DNA of 13,275 bases from an uncultured Eubacteriales bacterium (lineage in GTDB: Bacteria > Bacillota > Clostridia > Oscillospirales > CAG-272), in contig URSW01000028.1 in the NCBI GenBank assembly GCA_900550625.1, positions 1 through 13,275 of the forward strand. The letters are read 5' to 3'. This document shows positions 1-7,257 of this stretch, piece by piece; positions within the stretch are counted from its first letter, which is position 1; each line of letters begins with the position of its first letter. Position numbers and translations under genes: made by a program. The notes below the pieces were generated by a model. The model was not told where the DNA came from. It made no database searches and worked only from the letters and a program-made list of their open reading frames with translations.

Positions 1-1429
1 ATACGGCGAACACAGACGCGACGGCAAACGCAAATACCGCGAAGAACGCGGCGGATTTGTATACGGCGGAGCTTGATATGAATACGGAAATCACCATGAA
101 TATGCCGCCGATCCTGCCGTTGCACGGGATGAGCGAGTTTGTCAGCATCGCTATGCGGCGCTCCCGCTCGGATTCGATTATGCGGCAGCCGCATATGCCG
201 ACCGCGTTGCATCCGAAGCCCATCGCCGAGGTCAGCGCGTGCTTTCCGCAGGTGCCGCACGATCTGTATGCGCGGTCGAGGTTGAAGGCAATGCGGGGTA
301 AAATCCCGAAGTCCTCGCACAGCGTGAATATCGGAAAGAAGATCGCCATCGGCGGCAGCATTACGCAGAGCACCCATGTGGATACGCGGTATATCCCCTC
401 GGTCAGAGCCGACACGAACACGGGCGGCAGAGACAAATCGAGAAGGATACGGCGAAGAGGCTCTTCAAGTCCGCCGAAAAGCGACGACAAAAGCTCGCTC
501 GGGTAGTTTGCTCCCCACGCCGTCAGCCAGAAGATGAGAAACAGCATCGCGCACATTATCGGCGCGGCGGTGTATTTGCCCGTGAGCAAACGATCCCATA
601 TTGATGCGGCACGGGAGGGTAACGGCTTTTCCGCAATTGCGGAAAAAGCAAGCCGCGAAGCTTCTGCGGCGCGTCTTGTGCGGATGAACTCGGCGGCTGC
701 GGCTGGCGATATTCCGCGCTTCTTCAGAAGATTTGCCACATTATAGGCAGCTGCAGAATTTTCTTTCCCGGCGGCGGGCTCGAAATTTCCCGAGATCACG
801 CCGAGAGCATCAAAGCGGCTGATTTCGAGTGTGCGCACAAGCTCATCCGCCGCGCTTTCGATGAGCGGACCGTAATCCGTGCGGTATGATGACGGCGAAG
901 TAACCTTCGACATTGCTTTGCAAAGTCCGTCAAGCCCCGCGCCGCTTCTTGCTGCGCATGGGATCACGGGTACGCCGAGCGCATCGGAAAGTGCGCGGCA
1001 GTCGGGGTATATCCCGCGCTTTTCTGCCTCATCGATCAGATTGAGGCATATGACGGCGCGCGGGTTTATCTCCAAGATCTGTATCACGAGGATCAGGTTT
1101 CTCTCGAGCGCGAGCGCGTCGCATACGATCACGGACATTTCCGCCTCACCCGATGCGATGAAGTCGCGGCTGACCTTTTCCTCGGGGCTGAGAAAATCGA
1201 GCGAATATGCGCCGGGCAGATCGACAAGCTCTATTTTTCTTCCGCCGCATTTCACCGCGCCGAATCCGAGGGATACCGTCTTTCCCGTCCAATTTCCTGT
1301 ATGGCGGTGCATCCCCGTGAGCGCGTTGAATACCGTGCTTTTTCCGACGTTCGGATTTCCGCACAGCGCGACCGTCATGTCGGATCGAACGCGGCGGCTG
1401 CCGTTTTCCTTTTCGCGGCTCAGTCCCAT
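1..1429 (-). CDS. feoB: Ferrous iron transport protein B (FeoB), 3' part off the left edge
   Basis: Membrane GTPase-coupled importer of Fe(II). About 476 N-terminal residues are visible with an uninterrupted frame; the last part of the permease lies off the window. The G domain shows G1 GNPNVGKST (about residues 24-32), the HTGNWTGKTV switch region (about 43-52), G3 DLPG (70-73), G4 NLID (130-133) and a G5-like AARSG (159-163). The permease part begins near residue 255 with hydrophobic helices and contains the Gate-type motif GFGCNAVGICGCR near residue 405 and the LIPCNGR motif; this Cys-containing version is typical of clostridial FeoB. The chosen ATG overlaps the end of feoA by 10 nt, implying translational coupling. 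An alternative in-frame ATG at 1378 would start directly at MTVALCGNP and cannot be excluded. Identification is firm; only the start is uncertain. Confidence 0.96.
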   Translation of the reverse strand, partial: MGLSREKENGSRRVRSDMTVALCGNPNVGKSTVFNALTGMHRHTGNWTGKTVSLGFGAVKCGGRKIELVDLPGAYSLDFLSPEEKVSRDFIASGEAEMSVIVCDALALERNLILVIQILEINPRAVICLNLIDEAEKRGIYPDCRALSDALGVPVIPCAARSGAGLDGLCKAMSKVTSPSSYRTDYGPLIESAADELVRTLEISRFDALGVISGNFEPAAGKENSAAAYNVANLLKKRGISPAAAAEFIRTRRAAEASRLAFSAIAEKPLPSRAASIWDRLLTGKYTAAPIMCAMLFLIFWLTAWGANYPSELLSSLFGGLEEPLRRILLDLSLPPVFVSALTEGIYRVSTWVLCVMLPPMAIFFPIFTLCEDFGILPRIAFNLDRAYRSCGTCGKHALTSAMGFGCNAVGICGCRIIESERERRIAMLTNSLIPCNGRIGGIFMVISVFISSSAVYKSAAFFAVFAFAVASVFAV

Positions 1430-1638
1430 AAGCGTACACTCTTTGAATCCGATATGCGGATTGCAATCACGGACGAAGCAAAGCGGTATGCGATCGGATC
1501 GCCGAGCGGGCTTGCGAAAAGGCAGGATATTTCGGAGCCTTCGGACAGTCCGAGTTCCTGAAGCCGTCGCTTCAGCGGGTTTTCATCGATTTCCATGACC
1601 ACGGCGCGCTCGCCGGGTCTGAGTTTGTCAAGCGTCAT
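1420..1638 (-). CDS. feoA: Ferrous iron transport protein A (FeoA)
   Basis: Small cytosolic SH3-like protein of 72 residues that supports FeoB-mediated Fe(II) uptake. The sequence has the family pattern: MTLDKLRPGERAVV at the start, the central LKRRLQELGLSEGSEI block (about residues 22-37) and a C-terminal strand ending VRLWD. The length is normal for FeoA. I chose the ATG at 1638 rather than the upstream in-frame ATG at 1686 because a GGAG ribosome binding site sits about 10 nt before it and the family begins here. It overlaps feoB by 10 nt and is divergent from the DtxR-type regulator, so both feo genes are probably one iron-repressed unit. Confidence 0.93.
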   Translation of the reverse strand: MTLDKLRPGERAVVMEIDENPLKRRLQELGLSEGSEISCLFASPLGDPIAYRFASSVIAIRISDSKSVRLWD

Positions 1639-1669
1639 TTTTTTACGTTCTCCTTCATATGTTGTATCG

Positions 1670-2131
1670 TTGAAACTTTGTTTCACAGTAACAATATATG
1701 GGGATGATCGTATAGGGGAAACCGAAAACGGAAAATTTCTTACGCAGAGCGCGTATATTAAGCTTTCGCCGGGGGAGATCAGCCCGAATCTCGAGGACTT
1801 TCTGGAGATGATCTACCGCACGGGCAGCGTGCCGGTGAGGGTAAAGAACCTGTCCGAATGGCTCGGCGTGTCCGCTTCCGTGGCGTCGAGATCGGCGTCG
1901 TCGCTCAGAGAGGCGGGATTCTGCACATTTGAAAAGTACGGCTTTGTGACGCTTACTCCCGAGGGAGAGAAGAAAGGCGCATACCTCGTCCGCAGGCACC
2001 ACGCGGTCGCCGCGCTGCTCGAAAATGTGTGCGGCGAGGCGAGGCTTGAGGAGACGGAGAAGATAGAGCACTTTATAAGCGAGGATACGGTCGGGAAGAT
2101 CGAGACGTTTTTAGGCCTTCGTGAAAAGTAG
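1670..2131 (+). CDS. DtxR/MntR-family metal-dependent transcriptional regulator, start codon uncertain
   Basis: Iron- or manganese-responsive repressor, about 150 residues, with an N-terminal winged helix-turn-helix and a helical metal-binding/dimerisation half; it lacks the C-terminal SH3 domain of full DtxR, so it is MntR-sized. Compared with Bacillus MntR, all six metal ligands appear kept: D and E in NLEDFLEMIY, H in RRHHA, and E, E, H in ETEKIEHFIS. The HTH is the stretch VRVKNLSEWLGVSASVASR. Divergence from feoAB suggests it controls iron uptake. No in-frame ATG or GTG exists in the intergenic region. The nearest usable codon is TTG at 1670, without a clear ribosome binding site and touching the palindrome; an ATG at 1595 would lie inside feoA. 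Homology to relatives seems to begin around the stretch ENGKFLTQSAY, at about 1721. The function is well supported, the start is not. Confidence 0.85.
   Translation: MKLCFTVTIYGDDRIGETENGKFLTQSAYIKLSPGEISPNLEDFLEMIYRTGSVPVRVKNLSEWLGVSASVASRSASSLREAGFCTFEKYGFVTLTPEGEKKGAYLVRRHHAVAALLENVCGEARLEETEKIEHFISEDTVGKIETFLGLREK
1671..1685. promoter_or_regulatory. Perfect 15-bp palindrome in the feoA / regulator intergenic region, candidate metalloregulator operator
   Basis: The sequence TGAAAC-TTT-GTTTCA is a perfect 6-bp inverted repeat around a 3-nt centre. It lies 33 nt upstream of the feoA start codon, in the region where the divergent promoters must be. DtxR/MntR dimers bind palindromes of about this size next to the genes they control, and a DtxR-type gene is adjacent. 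That this is its operator is inference; the sequence does not match the classic IdeR or MntR consensus as I remember them. Confidence 0.5.
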
Positions 2132-2152
2132 TTTTTCGCCGTCAAAACGAAG

Positions 2153-2206
2153 ATCCCCCTTCGGCTTCGGTGCCCGTATACCGGACCCGAACGCAGAAGG
2201 GGGGAT
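2153..2206. terminator. Large inverted repeat between convergent genes, possible bidirectional terminator
   Basis: ATCCCCCTTC (2153-2162) pairs with GAAGGGGGGAT (2196-2206) with one bulged base. An inner TTCGG/CCGAA stem (2166-2170/2187-2191) lengthens the hairpin. It lies between the ends of the converging regulator (+) and hydrolase-like gene (-), where a shared terminator is expected. The T-run is poor: none on the plus side, and only CTTCGTTTTG on the minus side, so termination efficiency is unclear. Confidence 0.45.
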
Positions 2207-2251
2207 TAAAGATAAGCTATCCGGAATTCAGCGCATTGCTGCGTATCCGAA

Positions 2252-4629
2252 TCAGAATTCTACGTCTGCTTCAATACCGGTGACCTCGGTCTTGTCGTCG
2301 CAGAGATATACGTTTACACCGTACTTCTTGTTTCCCTCGTCAAGTCCGAGAATGTGGATCTTGAATTCCTTTCCGCACATTTCACGGGGAACGGGGAAAT
2401 AGTAGGTGTAGTGGTGATCGGCGAAGTACGAGAAGTTTGCGCGGCACTCCCAGATGTTCGAGTTGTAGCCGGCTGCGCGGTCGGGGCATCCGAAAAATTC
2501 GCCGTCTGCGCTTTCGATTACGGCATACGCACCTTCTGCACCGTGAGTTCCCTCAAGACCGATGGAGAGATAGCATCCGTGTCTCCAGCTCTCGGGAGCG
2601 ACGCTGACGGAGAGAGTCTTTGAGTACTTTACCTCGCGTCCGACGGGCATGAGGTTGTTTGCCCTCGGCGCGGTAAGCTCGAGACGCTTGCCGTCCTTGG
2701 TGAGAGAAATGCGGTAGATGCGGTCGATCGGCTGAGGCATACGGAAGTAGCGCACGTCACCGCCGAGTGCGTATCTTACGACGCGGCGGCGTCCGTCGCG
2801 CTGTACGATGTTGTGTACGTTGTGGATGAGAACGTCGGTCGTCTCATGACGGAGCGTGGTGACATCCTCAACGGTGCTCTCGTGCCAATTCTCGAGATCG
2901 ACGGAGAAATCGCACTTGCCGGGCAGAACCTGCTTCTTGACCTCGTAAGCCATCGACTCGTCGATGTCGAAGTACTCAAGCTCGATGAAGTCCGCATCGA
3001 ACACCTCGCCGAAATCGACGCGGAGGCATCCGCCGTCGCGGCGAAGTCCGCCGAAGAAGGTCTTTGATATGCCGTCGAAGAAGGTGTCGTCATTGCCGTC
3101 GAATGCAAAGCGGCTTTCGGGTCCGCGGAGCATGTACGTTTTCTGACCGAAGAAAGCGTCGCGCGCTGCCTTGACCTCGGGAATCGCGGTCTCGCCGGAA
3201 CGCTTGAGCGAGCGTGCTTCGAGTGAATCGTGATCCTGAACGAACATTGCGACCTCGAGCATCTTCGCGGCGCTGTCCGATACCTTCTCGTCGAATTCGC
3301 CGTCGCCGATTGAGGCGAGCTTTTCGGGAGCGCGGAGCGTGTTGTCGAATTCTCCGTCAACTCCGCTGAAATCACGTCCGTCGGTGTATTTGATGTTTCC
3401 TTCGGAGGATACGACCTTTATGCGGTCGATCTTTCCCGCCTTGTCCTCGTGGAGAACCTCGTATTCGCAGTTCGTGAGCATGACATCTGCTTCGCGGCTG
3501 TCGCATACTTCAAAGAGAGCGGCGCGGAAGGGCTCGATCTCAACCTCGATGACTTCGCCGTAGTTGAATTCACCGATGTATTTCTCATAGGGATGATGAG
3601 AGCATACAGTGACCTTCTCGCAGGGCTGGAGACCGATCTCGGCGTCGAGACGGAGGTACATGTGCCATGTCTCCCACTCGTCGTTTCCGACAACGAGGAA
3701 GCGGCGCGAAGGCGTTCCGCGGGAAACGGAGTTCGGCGGATATGTGCCGCCGGGAAGAAGCATGCCGTTTACGAGAATGTCGCGGAAGCGGTAGTGCAGG
3801 TTGTATATGCGTGCGAGGATCGGCTCCTCGTCGTCGCGCATTAGCCACGGGTTTGCATAGATCTCGGGGGCGAGGATCAGGCAGCGTCCGAACGCCTGGA
3901 AAATAAGATCGTCCTCGAAGTAATCGATGCAGGAGGATATGCACACGCCGTGATCCTCCGTGAGGCGGAGAAGCTGCGGTACGTTGCCGCGGCTTGCGAA
4001 GAATGCGCGGTGATGCGGCGCGGTGATGAGGTTGCCCATGTGTACGTCGACATATGTTTCGGCACCCTGCCAGAGGAAGGTGGTCGCATAGGGCATTCCG
4101 ATTCCGAGCCAGAGGCGGTGGTTGAGCAGTACGAGATCGGGAGAATACTTGCGGCATTCCTTCATCATCTCGACGAACAGGGGCTGATGCTCCTCGGCGA
4201 GCTGTCCGCATACACCGTCGATCTTGAACTGAGCAAAGTGGAAATCGCGGCAGAGCGATACCATCTGCTCGGTGCGCGCCTTTGCGCTTTCCTCGGTGTC
4301 GCCGAATCCGTCGGGACCGCACCATACTCCGAGGCGGGGTCCGATCTTTGCATCGGACCGTAGCCGTTCGGATACTGCTTCTTGAGCTTTTCGGATTTTC
4401 CGAGAAGCTGATATGTGCCTGCGCTTCCGTCGAGGTTTCCGGCATCCCATGCGTAGATCTCGAGACGCATTCCGTATGTATCGTAGAGATAACGGAAATA
4501 GTCGAGATTTATGAGGGTCTGAGCCTCGGTGGAGCCTTCGTTCGTGCTGTTTACCCATGAGAAATACTGCGGATGTGACGGGGTTCGCTCATCGGCGCCC
4601 GCGGTAAGCTTGTTTTTTTCTTCTACCAT
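2252..4629 (-). CDS. Large glycoside-hydrolase-like protein (TIM-barrel plus beta-sandwich and discoidin-like region), apparent frameshift near 4351
   Basis: Not a family I can name with confidence. The N-terminus (start 4629, ribosome binding site GGGAG 6 nt before the ATG) reads in one frame to residue 93 (YPNGYGPM); the protein then continues one frame away as AKIGPRLGVWCGPDGFG to the stop at 2252. Restoring one G at about 4351 gives a continuous protein of about 792 residues. Residues about 22-290 look like a TIM barrel of the alpha-galactosidase (GH27/GH36) type: LEIYAWDAGNLDG, RLGVWCGPDGFGD, FKIDGVCG with K136 and D138 as a candidate nucleophile strand, LLNHRL, LTEDHGVCISSC. Residues about 305-375 look like the usual C-terminal beta-sandwich. 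Residues about 500-640 contain a discoidin-like FDGNDDTFFDG...LRVDFG pattern, suggesting glycan binding. No signal peptide is visible, so it is probably cytosolic. It has its own promoter and no co-transcribed partner. Activity is inference; the break could be a mutation or an assembly error. Confidence 0.75.
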
Positions 4630-4665
4630 GTTTTTCTCCCGTATCTGAAGAATTTTGATGATTAA

Positions 4666-4694
4666 ATGATATCATACGTTTGAGTGACAGTCAA
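4666..4694 (-). promoter_or_regulatory. SigA-type promoter of the hydrolase-like gene
   Basis: On the minus strand TTGACT (4694-4689) and TATCAT (4671-4666) are separated by exactly 17 nt, a close match to the housekeeping consensus. Transcription would begin near 4659, giving a short leader of about 30 nt before the ATG at 4629. Confidence 0.78.
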
Positions 4695-4813
4695 GGAAAA
4701 AGTTGAAAATCTGCGGCGTATTTTGAAAATCAATTCCGCAGACGGGCCCTTTCTTCGGGGGTCGCCGGGCTTTGTACAATTTGATCGAAAAATCCGTTCG
4801 CGCCGTATCCGTA

Positions 4814-4842
4814 TTGCATTCTGCGGTAAAATGTGATATAAT
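4814..4842 (+). promoter_or_regulatory. SigA-type promoter of the D-Ala-D-Ala carboxypeptidase gene
   Basis: TTGCAT (4814-4819) and a perfect TATAAT (4837-4842) are separated by 17 nt. The predicted transcript starts near 4849 and reaches the GGAG ribosome binding site at 4874-4877, 7 nt before the ATG at 4885. Confidence 0.83.
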
Positions 4843-4884
4843 TACTTAATAGATGAACACAGATACTGAAAACGGAGATATTCG

Positions 4885-6012
4885 ATGGATCGGCAGAATC
4901 AACCAACCTCACCGCAGAGCGGAGAACACGCAAAACACGAAGAAAAAAACAAAGGCGGCACACTCGGAAGGCTTGTCGTTCCGATTGTCGTTTTCATAAT
5001 AATCCTTGCGGCGGCACTTGCCGTGACAAAGTGTACCTCGGTCGGCGGCAGCGGAAACAGCGTTTCCGGGCAGACCCTTGACAGGAGCGCATCGGGCGGC
5101 GTCGGCGGCAATATCGAGGATACCGAATCGGACATGTACGCTTCGTACACACCCGACAGCAGGACAATCGGCAAGAACGATATTTCCTCGGATTACGCAA
5201 TTCTCATTGATCTTGAAAACAATACGGTTCTCGCATCGAAAAAGGGTGACGAGAAAATGTATCCCGCCTCGATGACCAAAATGATGACTCTGATCGTCGC
5301 CGCCGAGCACGCTGAAAACCTCGACGATACCTTCGAAATGACGACCGCGATAACCGATCCGCTGTTCCTCGAGAACGCCTCCGTTGCGGGATTTCTGAAC
5401 GGCGAGCAGGTGACGCTGCGCGATCTGATGTACGGGCTCATACTTCCGTCGGGCGCGGACTGCGCGGTCGCCCTTGCCCTTTATACGGCGGGAAGTGAAG
5501 CGGCTTTCGCAGATATGATGAATGAAAAGGTGGCTGAGCTCGGACTGAAAAACACGCATTTTATGAATCCGACGGGACTTCACGACGAGAATCAGTACAG
5601 TACCTGCCACGAAATTGCGCTCATACTTGAGTACGCACTCAGGGACGATTTCATGCGGACCGTACTTTCCACATATAAATATACAACGGAAAAAACGCCG
5701 CAGCATCCCGACGGAATAACTCTTTATTCGACGATGCAGAGCCGAATGTACGGAAACGAGGCGCCCGGAATGTTCATTCTCGGCGGAAAGACCGGATATA
5801 CCACCGAGGCGGGAACCTGCCTTGCCTCCTATGCCGTGAAATACGATAAGGATACGGAGAAAGAGGACGATCTCAAATCGAAAACGCCGGGCTATATATT
5901 TGTTTCCGCGCACGGCGGCAATGTTTGGGCGCCGATCTTTGATGCCATAAATATGTACGCTACGGTAGTTGATCCGAACGCGCTTGAAACGAAGCAGGTT
6001 TCGGCGAGATAG
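4885..6012 (+). CDS. D-alanyl-D-alanine carboxypeptidase (peptidase S11, DacA/DacF type), membrane-anchored
   Basis: Low-molecular-mass penicillin-binding protein that removes the terminal D-Ala from peptidoglycan pentapeptides and so limits cross-linking; 375 residues. A cytosolic polar N-terminus of about 28 residues is followed by one hydrophobic segment (about 31-48), after which the catalytic domain is outside the cell. The three active-site motifs are in order: SMTK (S129 nucleophile, K132), SGA (189-191) and KTG (302-304) within GGKTGYT. The second motif has Ala where the textbook S11 motif has Asn (SGN); I believe this variant is frequent in clostridial relatives. Unlike Bacillus DacA, the anchor is N-terminal and no C-terminal amphipathic helix is obvious. 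It appears monocistronic; no convincing terminator follows. Which Dac paralogue it is cannot be told from the sequence. Confidence 0.92.
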   Translation: MDRQNQPTSPQSGEHAKHEEKNKGGTLGRLVVPIVVFIIILAAALAVTKCTSVGGSGNSVSGQTLDRSASGGVGGNIEDTESDMYASYTPDSRTIGKNDISSDYAILIDLENNTVLASKKGDEKMYPASMTKMMTLIVAAEHAENLDDTFEMTTAITDPLFLENASVAGFLNGEQVTLRDLMYGLILPSGADCAVALALYTAGSEAAFADMMNEKVAELGLKNTHFMNPTGLHDENQYSTCHEIALILEYALRDDFMRTVLSTYKYTTEKTPQHPDGITLYSTMQSRMYGNEAPGMFILGGKTGYTTEAGTCLASYAVKYDKDTEKEDDLKSKTPGYIFVSAHGGNVWAPIFDAINMYATVVDPNALETKQVSAR

Positions 6013-6045
6013 CATCGGGAAAAGTTTACATTTGAGACCGCACAA

Positions 6046-6074
6046 TTAACAGAATCGTATTTACGCCGTAAAAC
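6046..6074 (+). promoter_or_regulatory. Candidate promoter for the CBS-Rrf2 unit
   Basis: TTAACA (6046-6051) and TAAAAC (6069-6074) are 17 nt apart. An overlapping alternative is TTTACG (6060-6065) with TATCAT (6083-6088), also 17 nt apart. Both are moderate matches. Either would give a leader of about 270-285 nt before the CBS gene. No better promoter is seen nearer the gene. Confidence 0.35.
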
Positions 6075-6332
6075 TCGCGGTGTATCATTATATCGGTAAA
6101 GCGAAACGGCAGCCGACCTCGGTATCACCGCTTCGGCGGAGATCGCGCAGGTTCGGCGGGCTCATCCGTGCAGGTGAATTTCCGCGGCGCGTGACGAACG
6201 GGAGAGACGTACTTTCTCCGCACGTTCTTCAATCCGGCAGGGAATCTGTCCGGCAATATGCCGCACCTTGCATCACGGCTTTCGCCGTGTCCGCGAAAAA
6301 GTTCGCTGTATCGCTCAATTAATGAAAAGGAT

Positions 6333-6351
6333 GCCTTTGAAATTCAAAGGC
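6333..6351. promoter_or_regulatory. Perfect 19-bp palindrome directly upstream of the CBS gene
   Basis: GCCTTTGAA (6333-6341) and TTCAAAGGC (6343-6351) are perfect inverted copies around a single A. The right arm runs into the GGCGG that is the only candidate ribosome binding site for the ATG at 6365. It could act as a protein-binding operator or as an RNA hairpin that hides the ribosome binding site. Function is inference. Confidence 0.45.
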
Positions 6352-6364
6352 GGCGGTCATATTT

Positions 6365-6784
6365 ATGAATATAATGAAGCTGATTGTTCCGAAGAGCATG
6401 ACATCCTTTCTTGAGGAGGACTGTACGCTCAGACAGGGTCTCGAAAAGATGAGATATCACGGATATACGGCGATTCCCGTGCTGAATTCCGAAGGCGAGT
6501 ATGTCGGTACGCTCTCCGAAGGGGATTTTCTTTGGAGCATGGTCGATCGGGACGATTTTTCCATGCGTGCGCAGGAGGATGTGAGAATCTCGGAGATTTT
6601 AAAACCCGACGCTCTGCCGCCTCTTCGCATAGACGCCGGCATGGCGCAGATCGTCATGGATATAATGGAACGTAACTTTGCGCCCGTCGTCGATGACAGA
6701 AACAAATTCGTCGGGATCGTGACAAGACGCGATGTGCTCAGATACCTGAGCGATTCGTATTTCAGAGTAAACGATACACTTTAG
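6365..6784 (+). CDS. Two-CBS-domain protein
   Basis: Stand-alone CBS-domain protein of 139 residues, a small cytosolic sensor that in relatives binds adenine nucleotides such as AMP, ATP or c-di-AMP. CBS1 covers about residues 9-60 (TLRQGLEKMRYHGYTAIPV, then EYVGTLSEGDFL) and CBS2 about 75-128 (GMAQIVMDIMERNFAPVVDD, then KFVGIVTRRDVL); the G-T-x-x-D/G-I-V-T-x-x-D nucleotide-site pattern is present in both halves. No catalytic domain is attached. It resembles the Firmicutes CbpB/DarB-like class in size and layout, but ligand assignment is inference. It lies 14 nt before a Rrf2 regulator gene and is surely co-transcribed with it. An internal ATG at codon 4 is an alternative start. Confidence 0.88.
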   Translation: MNIMKLIVPKSMTSFLEEDCTLRQGLEKMRYHGYTAIPVLNSEGEYVGTLSEGDFLWSMVDRDDFSMRAQEDVRISEILKPDALPPLRIDAGMAQIVMDIMERNFAPVVDDRNKFVGIVTRRDVLRYLSDSYFRVNDTL

Positions 6785-6798
6785 CTTCGGAGGAAAAA

Positions 6799-7209
6799 GT
6801 GAGGATATCCACAAAAGGGCGGTACGCGCTCAGGGTAATGCTCGACCTTGCCGCTCACCGCGAGATCGCGTTTGTTCCGCTGCGCGATATTTCCGAGCGT
6901 CAGGGAATATCGCTTAAGTATCTCGAGCGGATAATATCGTCCCTGAACAGAGCGGGATTTCTTAAAAGCTCGCGCGGAGCGTCGGGCGGATACGCTCTTG
7001 TGAGAGAAGCGCGCGATTATACCGCAGGCGAAATACTCCGCGCCGCCGAGGGGAATCTGTCTCCGACGATGTGCACAGAGGATGAAAACGCCTGCGAAAA
7101 GCACGGGAACTGCACGCTGTATCCGTTCTGGGCGGGGCTTGACCGCGCCATCGCGGAATATGTAGACAGCGTCACGCTTGAGGATATAATGAAAAACAGC
7201 ATAAGTTGA
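6799..7209 (+). CDS. Rrf2/IscR-family Fe-S transcriptional regulator (GTG start)
   Basis: Winged helix-turn-helix regulator of 136 residues. The N-terminus MRISTKGRYALRVMLDLA, the recognition region SLKYLERIISSLNRAGFL (about 38-55) and the wing SRGASGGYAL (about 58-67) are diagnostic for Rrf2. Three Cys at 92, 99 and 105 match the position and spacing of the [2Fe-2S] ligands of E. coli IscR (92, 98, 104), so it probably senses Fe-S status. The start is GTG, supported by GGAGG at 6789-6793, five nt upstream. It follows the CBS gene by 14 nt, is ended by a strong terminator, and sits just before iscS-iscU, its likely target. Other Rrf2 members (CymR, NsrR) were considered; the Cys pattern and neighbours favour an IscR-like role. 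Confidence 0.9.
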   Translation: MRISTKGRYALRVMLDLAAHREIAFVPLRDISERQGISLKYLERIISSLNRAGFLKSSRGASGGYALVREARDYTAGEILRAAEGNLSPTMCTEDENACEKHGNCTLYPFWAGLDRAIAEYVDSVTLEDIMKNSIS

Positions 7210-7254
7210 AGCCGCATAACGTATTTTCCGAACGGATACGTTCTGCGGCTTTTT
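7210..7254 (+). terminator. Rho-independent terminator after the Rrf2 gene
   Basis: AGCCGCA (7210-7216) pairs with TGCGGCT (7244-7250), extended by ACGTAT/ATACGT after a small internal loop, and is followed by a run of T. It starts at the stop codon of the regulator gene and separates the CBS-Rrf2 unit from iscSU. Confidence 0.9.
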
Positions 7255-7257
7255 GCG

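Larger units (their letters stand above)
6013..6364 (+). other. Gene-free stretch of about 350 nt between the carboxypeptidase and CBS genes; possible structured 5' leader
   Basis: No convincing coding region. It holds two overlapping promoter-like pairs near 6046-6088, a CCGC-TTCG-GCGG tetraloop hairpin (6128-6139), a CACGGC-TTTC-GCCGTG hairpin (6274-6289), and a 19-bp palindrome at 6333-6351 just before the CBS gene. No T-run follows the hairpins, so they are not ordinary terminators. An ATG-less open frame of 72 codons runs on the minus strand between stops (6343 down to 6128), with no ribosome binding site. It may be a regulatory leader, a small RNA or a decayed element; I recognise no known riboswitch class. 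Confidence 0.4.

Noticed and set aside
57..1598. Several plus-strand open frames opposite feoB and feoA
   Set aside because: feoB reads without interruption on the minus strand with all G motifs; the plus-strand frames are low-complexity Ser/Arg-rich shadows.
4730..4819. Short minus-strand open frame (29 codons from an internal ATG near 4819) ending in ATPEERARLRN, upstream of the hydrolase-like gene
   Set aside because: No ribosome binding site before the ATG, it overlaps the opposite promoter region, and no similarity is recognised; probably chance.
4909..6045. Long (378-codon) open frame antisense to the carboxypeptidase gene
   Set aside because: Composition is Arg/His/Cys-rich and has no domain; the sense strand has full S11 motifs, a promoter and a ribosome binding site. 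Shadow of GC-rich codon usage.
6080..6322. 80-codon plus-strand open frame in the gene-free stretch
   Set aside because: Very Arg-rich with no ribosome binding site and no domain; the region looks non-coding on this strand.
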